Assembly: GCA_033675265.1 (NCBI GenBank)
Contig: JAUJYZ010000634.1
Coordinates: forward strand, 1 to 64,000
Direction: 5' to 3'
From: Actinostola sp. cb2023
Taxonomy: Eukaryota > Cnidaria > Anthozoa > Actiniaria > Actinostolidae
Length of the DNA: 64,000 nucleotides
Both the position numbers and the translations under genes were made by a program. The notes under the pieces are model-generated. The model was not told the origin of the DNA. It did no database searches and saw only the letters and a list, made by a program, of their open reading frames with translations. Below, piece by piece: positions 18,201 to 30,128 of this stretch. Within the stretch, counting starts at the first letter, position 1. Each line of letters begins with the position of its first letter.

Positions 18201-21200
18201 CATCGAGGCTGACCATAATCTTTGGCGAATGCAATCGATCAACGTACGTAGCAAATTCGTCGAGAACGTCCGGGGAGAGGTCGTATAATTCCGGCTTCCG
18301 ATAGGCTGCCGAGAATTTCCAGTCGGAGTCCTTGGCGGGGTTTCTCATGGACTTGATGACCTTGCTGAAGTCAATTAGAGACGCTTTGACTGGAAATACA
18401 AACAAGCTAGCTAGTGAATGGGTTTTCCTGTGTTTATTTGGGTACCCTGTGTTACACAGGAAGCCCAGTGAACTTTATGGAGATTTTCTGCTTCAGAAAT
18501 TTTACACGGAATACAAAGTTTTAGGAATGATGAAAAAGAGCTTCAGAGTTAAAATAGGTACAATAAATAATACCACAGGAGTTTCTATTTGTCAGGTTTA
18601 ATGTTTTACCACAATCTATGAATTTCTCGCATTTTGATTGGTCGAGAGCCGTGGTAAATAGGAGTACATACCACAGTATTACGTCATAAGTCGATCGTCT
18701 GATGCAAAAAAATATTAATTTTTGGCAAACGAAAAACATGTTTTCAGCTACACATTTTACAGTGACTAAGAGTAACATACCAAGCTGACTATCGTAAACC
18801 ACAACCATAGTTCGTAGCAAGCCAAATATTTCATCAGTTGCAGCTACATTCTCCACAGTTTTTTGTTCTTCGTTCAAGTAAAAAACTGCTAGAACGACCG
18901 CGTATCAACTAAAAGGCCTGGGTCGGGAGTCTGACGTCCACCAAACTCGCATGCGCATTGGCGCATTGGTACGTGTTCAGACGCCAAAATGTGTAATAAC
19001 TGTGTAGCAACCCCTAAGCATATTTTACAACATATCTAATTCAAATTAATAAATTTATGAAATATTTAAACCAGTTTGTGAGAGTATAAAAAGTAATTCG
19101 AACCGTTAATCTTCAGAAAACGGCGCTCTTTTGAATGATCGTCATAGCAAATCCGCGCGCACTTAGCCAAGAACTCAAGGTACTTAAGGCCTGGTTCAAA
19201 AAGGCATTTTGGAAAATCACATTTCTTGTAATAACTCGCTGCTCTAATTTACTTAGGCACTCATATTTAGGCATAAGGTTATATACAAGATTTGAGACAA
19301 TTTGGATCTAACAATTGTGACGTCATGTGGTCACGTGACCTTATGGAGGAAAATATAGTTTTTCTTAAATGCGGTCGCGAATTCAATTCACAATGAAATA
19401 CCTTTTACGTAATAGCGTTAAGGATAACCATTTAAACAAGCATGCTGCAAGATTTAGAAAACCTCGGAATTATATATAGTTTAAGAGAAAACTACTACAG
19501 AAATATAATCTGATGAAATGGTCACGTGACCTCTTTTCCGAAATATTCTCCTTGCAAAAAGCGGGAGACAGGTTTTCTAAACGAGGGTTAATAGATGATC
19601 ATAAACGTGATTATACACAACTATTTGCTTTCACTTTCCTCTTAAACTGGCGACCGCATTTATTATATTTTGTTTTCAAAATTCTTTGTCACGTGGTTAA
19701 CCACGTGATACGCTGTTTTGGATTTCATTCACTTAAATGAGTAGAGGATATAAAACTCTCAAGCTGTGCCAAGTTTTGTGATGTTTAGTCAAAATGATTA
19801 GACATTATAATTTTTTTCGTTTTTCTGCTATTTAAGGCTTGAACCAGGCCTTAAGTACCTTGAGAAAGGCGACCATGACTTACAAGGGCGACATAAGTGC
19901 GGAAAAACGCGCTTTAATATGCGTATATTACAAATATTTGCATTGGAAAGTAAAAGACATTCAAGAAAACTTGCAAGTAAGTCGCGCTTCGATCTATAGA
20001 ATCAAAAACCTTCCTATTTCGAATAGAAAGGCAAGGACGAAGGGCTGGCTCGGTATTGCACCGCAAAAGGTGATACATGTTTTAAATACACTCGCGACTG
20101 CGTCGCTCGCCACATGCTCGCTTCGCTCGCAAAATATCCTAACATCGTTGACTGAAACAATGCCTAGAATAGTGTTGATCTGCTAATTCGGAGTGTTTAC
20201 TGGAACCTGTTTACTTAGAAGTGCTAATTTAATAAACACATATGCATGCTCGCTTCGATCGATCGCCATCTACACTATATATGTTCATCATTGTTCGAAG
20301 CAATACCTAGTATAGAGAAATGCTTTCACTGGTTCTGCTGATTCAAAGTAATCACTTAGAAGTCCTGATTGTGCCTATAATACATGCATTTCAATTGTAT
20401 ATAAACTTATTGTTGGACTTTGTGAAATAAATGAGATATTTATATCAGTCAGTATGTACCACGTTTGTTACGCTGCTGTATATACTGGAACAGTATATAA
20501 GAAAGCTACACAGTGACAATGCATTCTGTTTATTTAGTTAATGTTGTGACGGTCACGCAATCTCAACGGTTAACCATAGATTACTAAAGACTCTCTCTGG
20601 AATACTTTACTATCTATGGTCAACCGTTGCAAACATTATTGGAATAAACAGATCAAAGGGACATCTCTCGTGTGTTTATATCATGACAGTCTATAGATGT
20701 ACCAATCGGTTACTTTCTACGCAGAAATATATTCCATAGATACACTATCTTCACAGGGTTTTGGTGTTTACATGACATCTACTACTGTGTTGCAATGTCT
20801 ACTGATCGTATTACCAATAATCGCGTGATTTCGCTTTGTTCGTTAATTTGAACCATCTGTACCCCATACATGGCTTAAAATAGGGGTAGGGGAGGGCTCA
20901 CTCGTTTTCCTATTTTCGTAATCTCAGCAATATTTAATAACTACATCAAAGTTTGGTTTATGCGATATTTATTGTGGTTTTGAAATGTACATTAGGGCAA
21001 AATTTCACGTCTATACCTCCTTTGTAAGTACAAAAATCGCCTAAGCTGTACCTCAGACAATTCGATTCAAAACTGTTGAGACAGTTGTGCTTCAAAGGTG
21101 CTTATATGACTATTCTCCCATTAAAAACAATGAAAAATTATGTTCATATCAGATATCTCCCCTCCCCTCAGTCCAATGTTGATTAGACTTTCACGCAAAA

Positions 21201-24200
21201 TCCAAAACACGTGACTATGAATCAACATTGACACAGGGGGGAGGGGGAGAGATCGATTTTCATATAACATATATACTAAGAAATATTCAGAAATGTCTCA
21301 ACAAGAAATGCAACGAATTGTAGATGGCTAATTTTTAAATATATTTTAGAGGCAAGCAATTTTCTTGGAAAATTTCACGTCGAAATGGTGTTTTGCTTTT
21401 GAGATGCAGAGTTTTTAGTTTCTCGGTCTCGGAATCATTTTGAACTATCATTTCTGTGATAATGAAAACCCCTTAGAAATGATATATGAAGTTAATTGGC
21501 ATGAAGTGAAAATATGTTTGATACTTTTGGAAAATAGCAGCTTTCTATACTGTACTTGAATCGAAGTCGTACACCAAGATGGCCGCCGCATACTAATTAA
21601 CCAACATTTCCAAATATTCATTTTTGAACTGCTCATTAACAAAACAAGTTATTGGATCCAAAATATGTCAGTTTGAAATGAAAAATAAAATAAAAAATAA
21701 TTTCAGTTTGTTCGTTTTTGTCTGCTGTAGGTGTTCAAGATCTACTATACAGTTTTCCAATAACGTGGTTGGATACTTGGATATGTTTGTTTGAGTTCGG
21801 TGTCTACCACTAATACGCAATCTCATTTCAAAACTAAAGCATAATATATACCCACATAATATATAATATATACCCACAACCGCGCTGCTGTTGTGAAATA
21901 TAGTTGCCAGTATTTTTATTTGAATCTTATATTGGTCACCTTAATGATCGAGGATTTATCATGTAATTTCAAAACTCATAGGACAAAAAATGATTATCAT
22001 AGCTGGAAAGAGCTCGTTGAAATTAGTAAAAATGTGAAGTTTGGAAAAGATCGCTTCACAAATTACGAAGTTATGAATTTTCAAAAATCGAAATTTTATA
22101 TGAAAACCTTTGGAAATTTACGCTGGTAGGCAACTCTTGCCTCCAATAAAGGTTTTCATACAAAATTTAGATTTTTGAAAATTCATATCTTCGCAATTTG
22201 TGAAGCGATCTTTTCCAAACTTCACATTTTTACTAATTTCAACGAACTCTTTCCAGCTATGATATTCATTTTTTGTTCTATGAGTTCTCAAATTACATGA
22301 TAAACCACCATTAGTTTGATAATTAACGGAAGGTATGTTGTGTATCGGTTGGTAAAGTATAAACACCGCTTAGTATAATCAATGGATTATAATGACCGCT
22401 GACCGCAGGTATTTAGTAGACGCAATGTTTCACCGACCTGATCACGCTATCAAAAGTTTGAGCACAGAACAGAGGGAACAAATATCAATTTTGCGTGTGT
22501 TTCGGCATTTCGGCACAAACTCATACAAATTGAAGTCATATATATATATATATATATGGCACAAGCTACTTCCGGTAAAATCGCGCGCTCTGATTGGTTG
22601 TTTAGCGGGCGAGATTCTCCGGTAATGCCTTGGACGCCGGATTACGGATTTTTTATCACGACAAAAATAACCTCTCCTCGATTAAGAATGTCATATAATA
22701 AACAATTTAATAACCTCGCTTGCTCGATCAGTACAGTAAAATATCAGACCTCGATTAAAAATACCATATAATAAACAACTTAATAACCTCGCTTGCTCGA
22801 TCAGTACAGGAACATATCAGACCTCGATTAAAAATACCATATAATAAACAATTTAATAACCTCGCTTTCTTGATCAGTACAGGAAAATATCAGACCTCTG
22901 GCTTATTTGTACAGACCATGGTCTGGTATATTTCTCAGTATACTGACCTCGCGCTCAGTTACAGTCATTTGCAAAAATTCTGGCCGCTACGAAATTATCA
23001 ATATATCAATATATCGGGTGCATTATGGGTAATTAAATAATCGAAAATTCCCTTTAAAGCGTGTTAATAAACGCCAGCAAAGTTGGTAGAAATATTTCGT
23101 ATAATGTTTAGTCTTACGTTTGTTGTTTGTAAATTTTGCTTCACTTAATAAGTTAGGAATCTCAAAATAGTATTATTTAATTACCCATAATGCACCCGAT
23201 ATATTGATATTTCGTGGCAGCCAGAATTTTTGCAAATGACTGTATTTTAAATCGGTAGTTATAGTCTTCAAAAAACTAGAAATACACAGATTCAGTAACT
23301 CTGTGTTGCTACAATATTCAATCACTATTCTGTGTGTTGCTTTTTAGGAAGCACTACTTTTAAGTAGTTTTAAAAAAGAAAACTGAGAAGGAACTTATAA
23401 ACGCACAGATCAGCTTACTGCTACAGTATTCAAACGATCTTCTATGCGTACCGTTTTTGGGAAAAGATCTTCAAAGCTGACTGAACCGGCGAAATGCACA
23501 GATACCTCTGTGTTGCTACAATATTTAAAATTATTTCTGTATGAGTGTTTGTAAAATGAGCGGCAATGACGATGATCAACAGTGCGCTGTGTTTCTTTCA
23601 CGCTTTTAAAATATATCGCCGAGCTTTCGCACTGACTGGTGTATCTTCATCTTCAGGGCTAAAGAATAGAACATAAACAATTCAAATAGAATCTATAGAT
23701 CTTAGACATAGCACTGGTATATATTGTTTGAATACATGTACAGTACATCTCAAAAAAGGTTGTCCAGATGAAAAGACTACAATACTACAATTAAGTCACG
23801 TGATTCATTATGTTTTCAATTTCCTCACATGGAATTTCAATTTGAGATATAATAATAATAATACTTTATTCAAATACTAAACAACATTTGAAAAGGAGAA
23901 ACTCTGAGGTTAACCCTATGTGCAAGTCTCCTTTACACTACAAATAAATGCAAAAGTACACGGCATTGTGAGAACTGAATGTAATTAATGGCGCTGGTAT
24001 CAACTCGCAGTTCAGCGCGCAGAAATTGAATACATAATGAATCACGTGACTTTATTGTAGTATTGTAGTCTTTTCATCTGGACAACCTATTTTGGGAATG
24101 ACTGCATGTATATTGTGTTACAACGGTATTTTAAATCTTAACCGTCTCAACCGTCGTATTATATGCTATGACTACAGTAATACAACGGCACAAAACGAAC

Positions 24201-26114
24201 TAAGATAAGACATGACGCTAATTTAGTAATATATAAAATTACAACGACTGTAGAGATAACCTTTCGCCCTGACGCCAAATCTATCGCTCTGAACACCAAA
24301 GGTTCAACCGCGCCCCGCGCCAGAAGGGAGAGAGAACTCCAATATAAAAGTAACGTCCTGGATCCATCATCAAATAACTCAGTTTAAAATATATTATGCC
24401 AATTGTAAAACAATTATTTAACTTGTAATTTCGCCATTTTAAAGTATTTTTTTTAAAGCCGCCAACAGCATCGAACACCCTGAGCTGCGGAAAAGGAGAC
24501 CAATTAAAAAGGAAGTTATCTGGTCGTGGCTTTTAAAAGCTTTATTTGATCCCCAAAAGATACTATTCTAAACCAGACCAGACACCAGCACAGAATGACG
24601 GCGTTTTCGATATCTCCGCGTACAACTCTAAAATTATTGGCGTTCCTTCGTGAACACCCTAAGTCATCACCAAAAACCGTAATATCATTTACACCCCTAA
24701 AAGAGACGACGATCATCCCCGGCCATTTCACATAAACTCCCTTCACGCTCCTGGTTAAAAGGTATCGAGATAACTCTAACGGTGGTATAAACCTGGTCAT
24801 TACTAACATTACTTGCACGTTCAATGGTTTTATATGAATTTTTAATAGTCACAATTTACGTGATATTTAGAGCAGATTTCGTATGACTATGAAAAACCAC
24901 GGCGCACGACACGGCACGGTCACGGCACGGATTCATTCGAAATCCTAAATCATCACGGTCACGGCACGGCACGTCCGAACCGTAAGGTTTTCACAGTCAT
25001 ACGAAATCTGCTCTACTCTCAATAGCGTGACTGTATTTCTCCTGATATCAACCCCGCATTTTCCAGCCAATCAGCACATGCTTGAACTTCACAATGTGAT
25101 AGGTGTGCAAAGGAAAGTTATTTGAACGAATTGGTCGAGCGTCTTCAATCAATTTTTGTTGTAGAAAGTCGCATGCTTGATTCAGTGTTTAAAAACATAA
25201 TACAATGCCATAGAACAAAAATATCCTTCAGGTCATGAAATGATGATATTTGATACATTCAATGGTCGGTATATTTACTGATTGTAACTGTGAATCAAGC
25301 TGAGATACGTTTAGAAAGGATAGTTTTATACAGACACGACTCTAGACTGAGGGACAAAGAAGCAAAATAATTGAATTGAATCAAAATCATTGTACAATTC
25401 ATGTCAGTTTAGAATTGTTCTGACATTTTAAAAAAATTTGCACATTTTGTTTGAGCATTGAACCAATTTCGCACAATTGTTGTCATAATTTTGTTAGGAT
25501 TTTTAAACATCACTCACACTCACACTATATAATCGTTAATTGCACTCCCGCATACTAATAATTTAATACCACTGCTACGCTAACAGTTACAGTGTGGACA
25601 CTCGAACCGTGAACACTTCGAGGTTTTTTTTGAACTTTTTTTTCCGAACTTTCTATTGCCTCATAGCCTCTCAAATGCAGCATTGAGTTTAAATACACTT
25701 AGTGATCAAAATAAATCATTTTTCTGATCAATTTGCTCAATCGATAATTTATCTTTTTGTGTTAGAAAAAACCTAAGTGTCCATGGTTCGAGTGTCCACG
25801 GCTGTAAATGACATAAATAATAACATAGCATAACTTATTCAACCTGAATATTTTCCTCGCCTGTGAAACTGTCATTTACTATTGCTAGCGCTCGCAAGGT
25901 GATAGTTTATCGTCTCCCAAAACAACCACATCCAGAAAACCAAGAGAACTTAACAAATCTAGAGAAAGCAGAAATACTATTCTATCCATCAAACACCGCA
26001 GTCAACAATCAACCATTGTAATACCTGACACGACCAAAAGCCTGAGTCTTTATAATTACCTTGAAAGACGATCACAAACACGCACAGAGTTACGAGGACT
26101 GTAGTTTGCCTCAT
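15247..26114 (-). CDS. Secreted double-ShKT-domain protein gene, right-arm copy (7 exons)
   Basis: Mirror copy of the left-arm gene. Exons on the minus strand: 26114-26060 (signal peptide), 18389-18080 (N-terminal domain), 17870-17802 (C...CC...C), 17299-17171 (first ShKT), 16462-16358 (second C...CC...C), 15830-15699 (second ShKT) and 15255-15247 (stop). Splice sites are conserved. Exon 2 is 310 bases against 308 on the left: one extra base in the A-run 18141-18144 shifts the frame and soon meets a stop, and one extra base at 18105-18106 has the opposite relation to the left copy. Exon 6 has one extra base next to its donor, affecting only the last residues. So each arm carries at least one frame defect and they differ between arms. 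Function as for the left copy. Confidence 0.75.
15340..15692 (-). repeat. ATGG/AATG microsatellite, right arm
   Basis: Mirror of the left microsatellite with different internal order of tetramers, as expected of two alleles or two diverging copies. Confidence 0.95.
15895..15981. mobile_element. 87-bp hairpin, right arm
   Basis: Mirror of 11842-11928. Confidence 0.8.
17318..17463 (-). repeat. 36-bp tandem repeat, right arm
   Basis: Mirror of 10375-10518. Confidence 0.9.
19174..19864. mobile_element. 691-bp inverted-repeat element present only in the right arm
   Basis: Starts CTCAAGGTACTTAAGGCCTG and ends with the exact reverse complement (26-bp TIR, CTCAAGG...CCTTGAG). The left arm keeps the uninterrupted site at about 6,860-6,870 (and again near 8,255). 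Comparison gives a duplication of AA (or GAA, if the last G is flank). A TTAA lies inside each TIR next to GGCCTGG, resembling the ends of the elements at 29,465 and 38,854. No transposase ORF. Confidence 0.85.
19875..20186 (+). pseudogene. Transposase HTH fragment, right arm
   Basis: Mirror of 6542-6853. [20 protein letters not shown] opens the HTH fragment. The 691-bp element ends 10 bases upstream, so the apparent longer ORF from 19,839 is an artefact of that insertion. No catalytic domain. Confidence 0.5.
21059..21320. mobile_element. Inverted-repeat element A, right arm
   Basis: Mirror of 5400-5664, the only A copy in the right arm. Confidence 0.65.
21955..22304. mobile_element. Foldback element, right arm
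   Basis: Mirror copy of 4409-4760. Confidence 0.8.
22676..22898 (-). repeat. 73-74-bp tandem repeat, 3 copies, right arm
   Basis: Reverse complement of the array at 3814-4035. Confidence 0.85.
22972..23242. mobile_element. TA-flanked MITE, right-arm mirror
   Basis: Mirror copy of the element at 3470-3750, with TA on both sides (22,970-22,971 and 23,243-23,244). Confidence 0.85.
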
Positions 26115-26183
26115 GGTTGAACCAGTTGACTAAGAACGCTTCAAATGACTCGGTTTGTTTGTGAAAAGCGTTCCCAAGCTATC

Positions 26184-26191
26184 CTTATATA
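26184..26191 (-). promoter_or_regulatory. TATA box of right-arm ShKT gene
   Basis: CTTATATA on the plus strand is TATATAAG on the minus strand, the same distance upstream of the start codon at 26,114 as in the left copy. Confidence 0.7.
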
Positions 26192-26339
26192 GGACTCAAA
26201 TCTGCATCTAGAGAATTCGCTTTGAAGCGTGATGAGGTCAAGTCAAATACATCTGGGAACTCTATACCACATCACTATGTACGCACGGAAAACGTGGAAC
26301 CGTGAGCCGGTCATCAAGTCGAATTGCCCTATACCACTA

Positions 26340-26347
26340 TGACGTCA
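26340..26347. promoter_or_regulatory. Palindromic CRE-like site, right arm
   Basis: Mirror of the TGACGTCA at 353-360, at the same distance from the right-arm TATA box. Candidate only. Confidence 0.35.
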
Positions 26348-27110
26348 AATCAAAACAATCTATTGTTTTGCTAAGGATCATGGTCGCTAGAGGGGGACAA
26401 AGCAGCAACAACACAAAGGATTTCACAAATCAATGTATTTCACAGACGGTCTGAAAGCGATAAAAGTCACTAAACACAGTAAATATTGTGGGAAAAGTAT
26501 CGATGAATATAATATCTGGAAACTAGCCAATTTGAAATCAAGCGAACCTCAGCAGAGCAGATTTAGTTCAAATTTCTATTGTTCTTCACGATTCTGTCTC
26601 CCTCATAAATAAGCCGTTACGTCATAATGGTATAGGGCAATTAGTGGCCAAGCGATTAGGATGACAGATTGGGGTGTGTATTATACTATACCGCAAAAGC
26701 CTTGCTTGATATGACTATACATATACTAGCCGTTTCTAATAGAAAGTGAAGTGCTGCGAGTTGAATTAGTTGCAAAATGTAACTGTGAACATTCATTCTA
26801 CATTTCAGCAAATTATATGATATATTTTGGGCTTCCTGTGCTTCAAATTGGCGACACAATAGACCTCGACACAATAGACCTCTTTAGCTTCGTATGTAAA
26901 TTGTCCATTTCAAACCATGTGATGTAAACATGGTGTTCTCTGGAGAATTAGTCCTTTCAATATGAACGAATAAATTTCAGAAATATAATAGCCTGCGTAG
27001 CCAGGCTCTCTGGGGCAGGGAAAGGGGGAGGGGGAGATGGGTCTGGGGACGAGGAGGGGAGCGAAGAGGGGGATTGGGGAGAAGGGATTGCATACAAGCT
27101 AAAGAGGTCT

Positions 27111-27198
27111 ATTGTGGCTTCTGTCGAGTGATAAAACATGATGTGTGTATTATCAAGCGAAATAAATTCATGTTTTATCACTCGACAGAAGCCACAAT
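27111..27198. repeat. 88-bp hairpin with 31-bp stem
   Basis: ATTGTGGCTTCTGTCGAGTG and following bases to 27,141 are the exact reverse complement of 27,168-27,198. The loop (TGTGTGTATTATCAAGCGAA) recurs inverted at about 27,402-27,430, which points to a small local inversion/duplication. Confidence 0.85.
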
Positions 27199-27687
27199 TG
27201 AAGCACAGGGAGCCCAAACATAGAAGTGAACTTTAAAATATATCATATCATTTGCTAGTAGATGAATAAAACTTAAGAACATCTAGATTATAGATGTGTA
27301 GATGACCAGCTATTCGTTTGTTTATCAGTTCTAGCACGATTATCACTGCGAACTTTCATCATCTCCCGTACACGGCTGGTAGACAATCTCGCCAAATATG
27401 AATTTATTTCGCTTGATAATACACACATCTTCCTTTTCATCACGTTTAATCAAAAGCCAGTCTTGAATATTAGTACGTACTACACTGTAGAATATAAGTG
27501 AGAAGATTTATGCAGTAGTATTTTAGTCGAACTTGAAACGGTCGATGTGAGGTAAAATAAAGTACGCATGTATTCTTATTTACCGTCATCGTAGAACGAA
27601 CTTTGACGGCTTCTGCTCCATGATTAAATTACCTTGAATATATACCAGTAGATGAACAAAACTTAAGAACATCTAGATTTAATATAG

Positions 27688-28516
27688 CCCGGTGTACGCA
27701 ATCGATGAAATCGTTAATCGATCACAATCGATGACAATCGATATCAATCGATATCAATTAATCGATTGATATTGGAAATCGATGACCAATCGATGAAACA
27801 AATCTGTGACCTTTGATCGATTGTCATCGATTGCCTTATGATTGATCGATTGTTATCGATTGCCCTAAAATAGATCGATTTTCATCGATTTTCATCGATT
27901 TTCATCGATTGTTTTGTTTTGTTTTGTTATCAATTGATATTATAAGTTCTATAGTTAGAAGTAAGGCTGAAGAAACTAGAGTAGGGAGTTTTTATTACAT
28001 ATAAGTCTTATATTTTAAGGAGAAACACTAGTGATATTAAACTACTACGTTTCGATGACATCCTGTCATCATTACGAAGTGAGATGAATAATGAGTAACA
28101 GATAGTGTTCAATGTTCAATAGTTATAAAAGAGTTCAGTGTTATTTAAACAAATACTTTAGCACGGATGGAACATTGAACACTATTCTTATGTTCAAATT
28201 ATGTAAATTTCGTACGTAACTAATCTCTGTTACTCATTATGATGATAATGATCTTCGAAACGTAGCAGTTTAATATCACTAGTTTTTCTCCTCACGAATA
28301 GTACAATAGAGGCCTTCTTTTTCTTGTACTGAACGTGATAACAATCGATCGATGATCGATGATCGATTTTCATCGATTGTCATTTTTCTTGTGTGACTAT
28401 CGATTGGTGATCGATTGGCCAAAACCAATCGATATCAATCGATTAATTATATCGATTATGATCGATTGTTCGATTGGTTTTCCGATCATCGATTGTCATC
28501 GATTGCGTACACCGGG
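27688..28516. mobile_element. 829-bp MITE with 7-bp target duplication and ATCGAT-rich ends
   Basis: Ends CCCGGTGTACGCAATCGATG and reverse complement, bounded on both sides by AATATAG (27,681-27,687 and 28,517-28,523). Both subterminal zones (27,700-27,905 and 28,340-28,500) are packed with ATCGAT/CAATCGAT motifs, probably transposase-binding arrays. The interior has a second inverted repeat (ACTAGTGATATTAAACT near 28,029 and its complement near 28,270). No transposase. Superfamily not determined; hAT or P-like groups use 7-8-bp duplications. Confidence 0.85.
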
Positions 28517-29026
28517 AATATAGATGTGTAGATGACCAGCTATTCGTTTGTTTATCAGTTCTAGCACGATTATCACGGCGAACTTTCATCACCCCCCGTA
28601 CACGGCTATAGTAGACAATCTCGCCAAATATTCCTGACTGTATAGTCGCTATGAACATGTCAAGCTTTCGCTTTCTTTTCCGAGTGTAAGTACAATGCAA
28701 CCAATAGCTACAAGGAGAACGTATTGTATCACAGCGGCCATGTTATTACCACCGCTGATCATAAGTACCATGTGGATTTCGCAATAACCACGAGGTCATG
28801 ACCAGTGACGTCATACTCAGAAATCATCTTGATCGATTCCTCAAAGTCTCGAATCAAACTGGATAATAAAGAGCCCAGTGAAACGCGTCCACACACAACA
28901 CAGGAAGCCCATGCATGTCCAGATTAGTTTCGCTGCTCGCTTCGCTCGCAGCAATAACTTGGTATCTCAGCGCTGTGATACAATCAGGTTGTTTGAATAC
29001 TGCAGCAATAAGAGCCCACATGTGCA

Positions 29027-29170
29027 TTAGCCATTTCAAAAACGAGTGGAGGACTGGGAACGAGTTTTAAGAATTAATCTAATTAAGAAATTAACCCCAT
29101 CACAAGAAAGAGCATATCAGAATTAGTAAGTTTCAGGAGTTTGATAGGCATAACGAGCCGCAGCTGCTTA
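29027..29170 (+). repeat. Left copy of a dispersed inverted pair
   Basis: TTAGCCATTTCAAAAACGAG through GGACTGGGAACGAG and CATAACGAGCCGCAG recur inverted at about 33,268-33,520. The enclosed 4.1 kb could be an old element or an inversion. Confidence 0.55.
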
Positions 29171-29464
29171 ACAACCAATATTACCCCCCGCGTAAGGGGG
29201 ATTGAAAAACCCCCTTCTTGTTCGTGTCTGTCAACATGTAACTTTCATGTATACACTGTTCAGCAGTGTGGTCAGTTACTAAAGTGTGACTGTTTACACC
29301 TATGAAAATATTGAATAAAGACTTATTAAGTACCATTGTATTGAAACAATTATTTCAAGTTAATTTTTGAACATAAAGATCAGTAAGATATAATTCGTTG
29401 ATGTTGCGTGATAGTTTCGATACGGCCGAGTGTAAACAACAAACCTCAGTTATACTCAGGTATG

Positions 29465-30128
29465 TTAAGGCCTGGGTATTTTTCTCTTCCAAAATGGCCG
29501 CCACAAATCAATAGGGGGTGGTCTATATTCTCATCTTTGTAAACTATTGTTTTGATATTTTGGCAGATGTGATGAGGTCGCAAGGCTAACACTTTCTGAT
29601 AACAGTTTCCATGGAAACATGGAATCTGACCTTTGAACCCTTATTGTAAGGAAATTTGATAAAGCCTCTGGGAGATAGGTAGACTCTTTAAACATTGCGG
29701 GTATCTTTGCGTAATTGTATCATAGTTAGTGTATACATTATCGATCCAACTGGAATGGGCGGAACTTTTAAGGGAAAGGCTAATTAAGGTAAATGTGAAA
29801 TTTGATATCCTGCATTTTCTAAGAAATTAACTTACTTTTCTAAGATATCTAGTTGGACTGAAAAACTACATGACAACATGCTTTACTTCAACCCTTTTAC
29901 TCTCTTACATTTGTACTCTTTACTGCTCTCCCGAAGCATTATATCATATTTTCTTGCAATTGAGGTCAAATGTCACAGGACGTGTCACCATGGCAACAGT
30001 ATAAGCCAAAATGTAGAATAGGAAAGTTTATATTAGATGTAGTGAACTCGATGCTATTGGGTACAATCAACCAAAGTTAGACTACTGTTCACCTTGAAAG
30101 AGCGTGGTCAGCCTTGACCCAGGCCTTA
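29465..30128. mobile_element. TTAA-flanked non-autonomous element (piggyBac/Kolobok-like)
   Basis: TTAA at 29,465 and 30,125, with ends GGCCTGGGT and ACCCAGGCC. TTAA target sites are typical of piggyBac and Kolobok transposases. Interior contains TTTCCATGGAAACATGGAA and TGACCTTTGAAC, also present in the element at 38,854-40,472. No ORF of note. Confidence 0.7.

Larger units (their letters stand above)
13906..26697 (-). repeat. Right arm of giant inverted repeat
   Basis: Reverse complement of 1-13,905. The last matching bases are CCGCAAA at 26,691-26,697, the mirror of TTTGCGG at 1-7; sequence after 26,697 has no partner in the window. Differences from the left arm are scattered substitutions, homopolymer indels, the 691-bp insertion at 19,174-19,864, and absence of the second 1.4-kb unit with its flank. 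The mix of near-identity and structural differences looks like two alleles or a young palindrome. Confidence 0.95.
26698..29464. other. Gene-free region with inverted and duplicated segments
   Basis: No convincing gene. Contents are a hairpin at 27,111-27,198, two related segments (27,257-27,405 and 27,648-28,632, the latter split by a MITE), and a G-rich stretch at 27,005-27,070. The short ORFs here show no recognisable domain. Confidence 0.6.
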
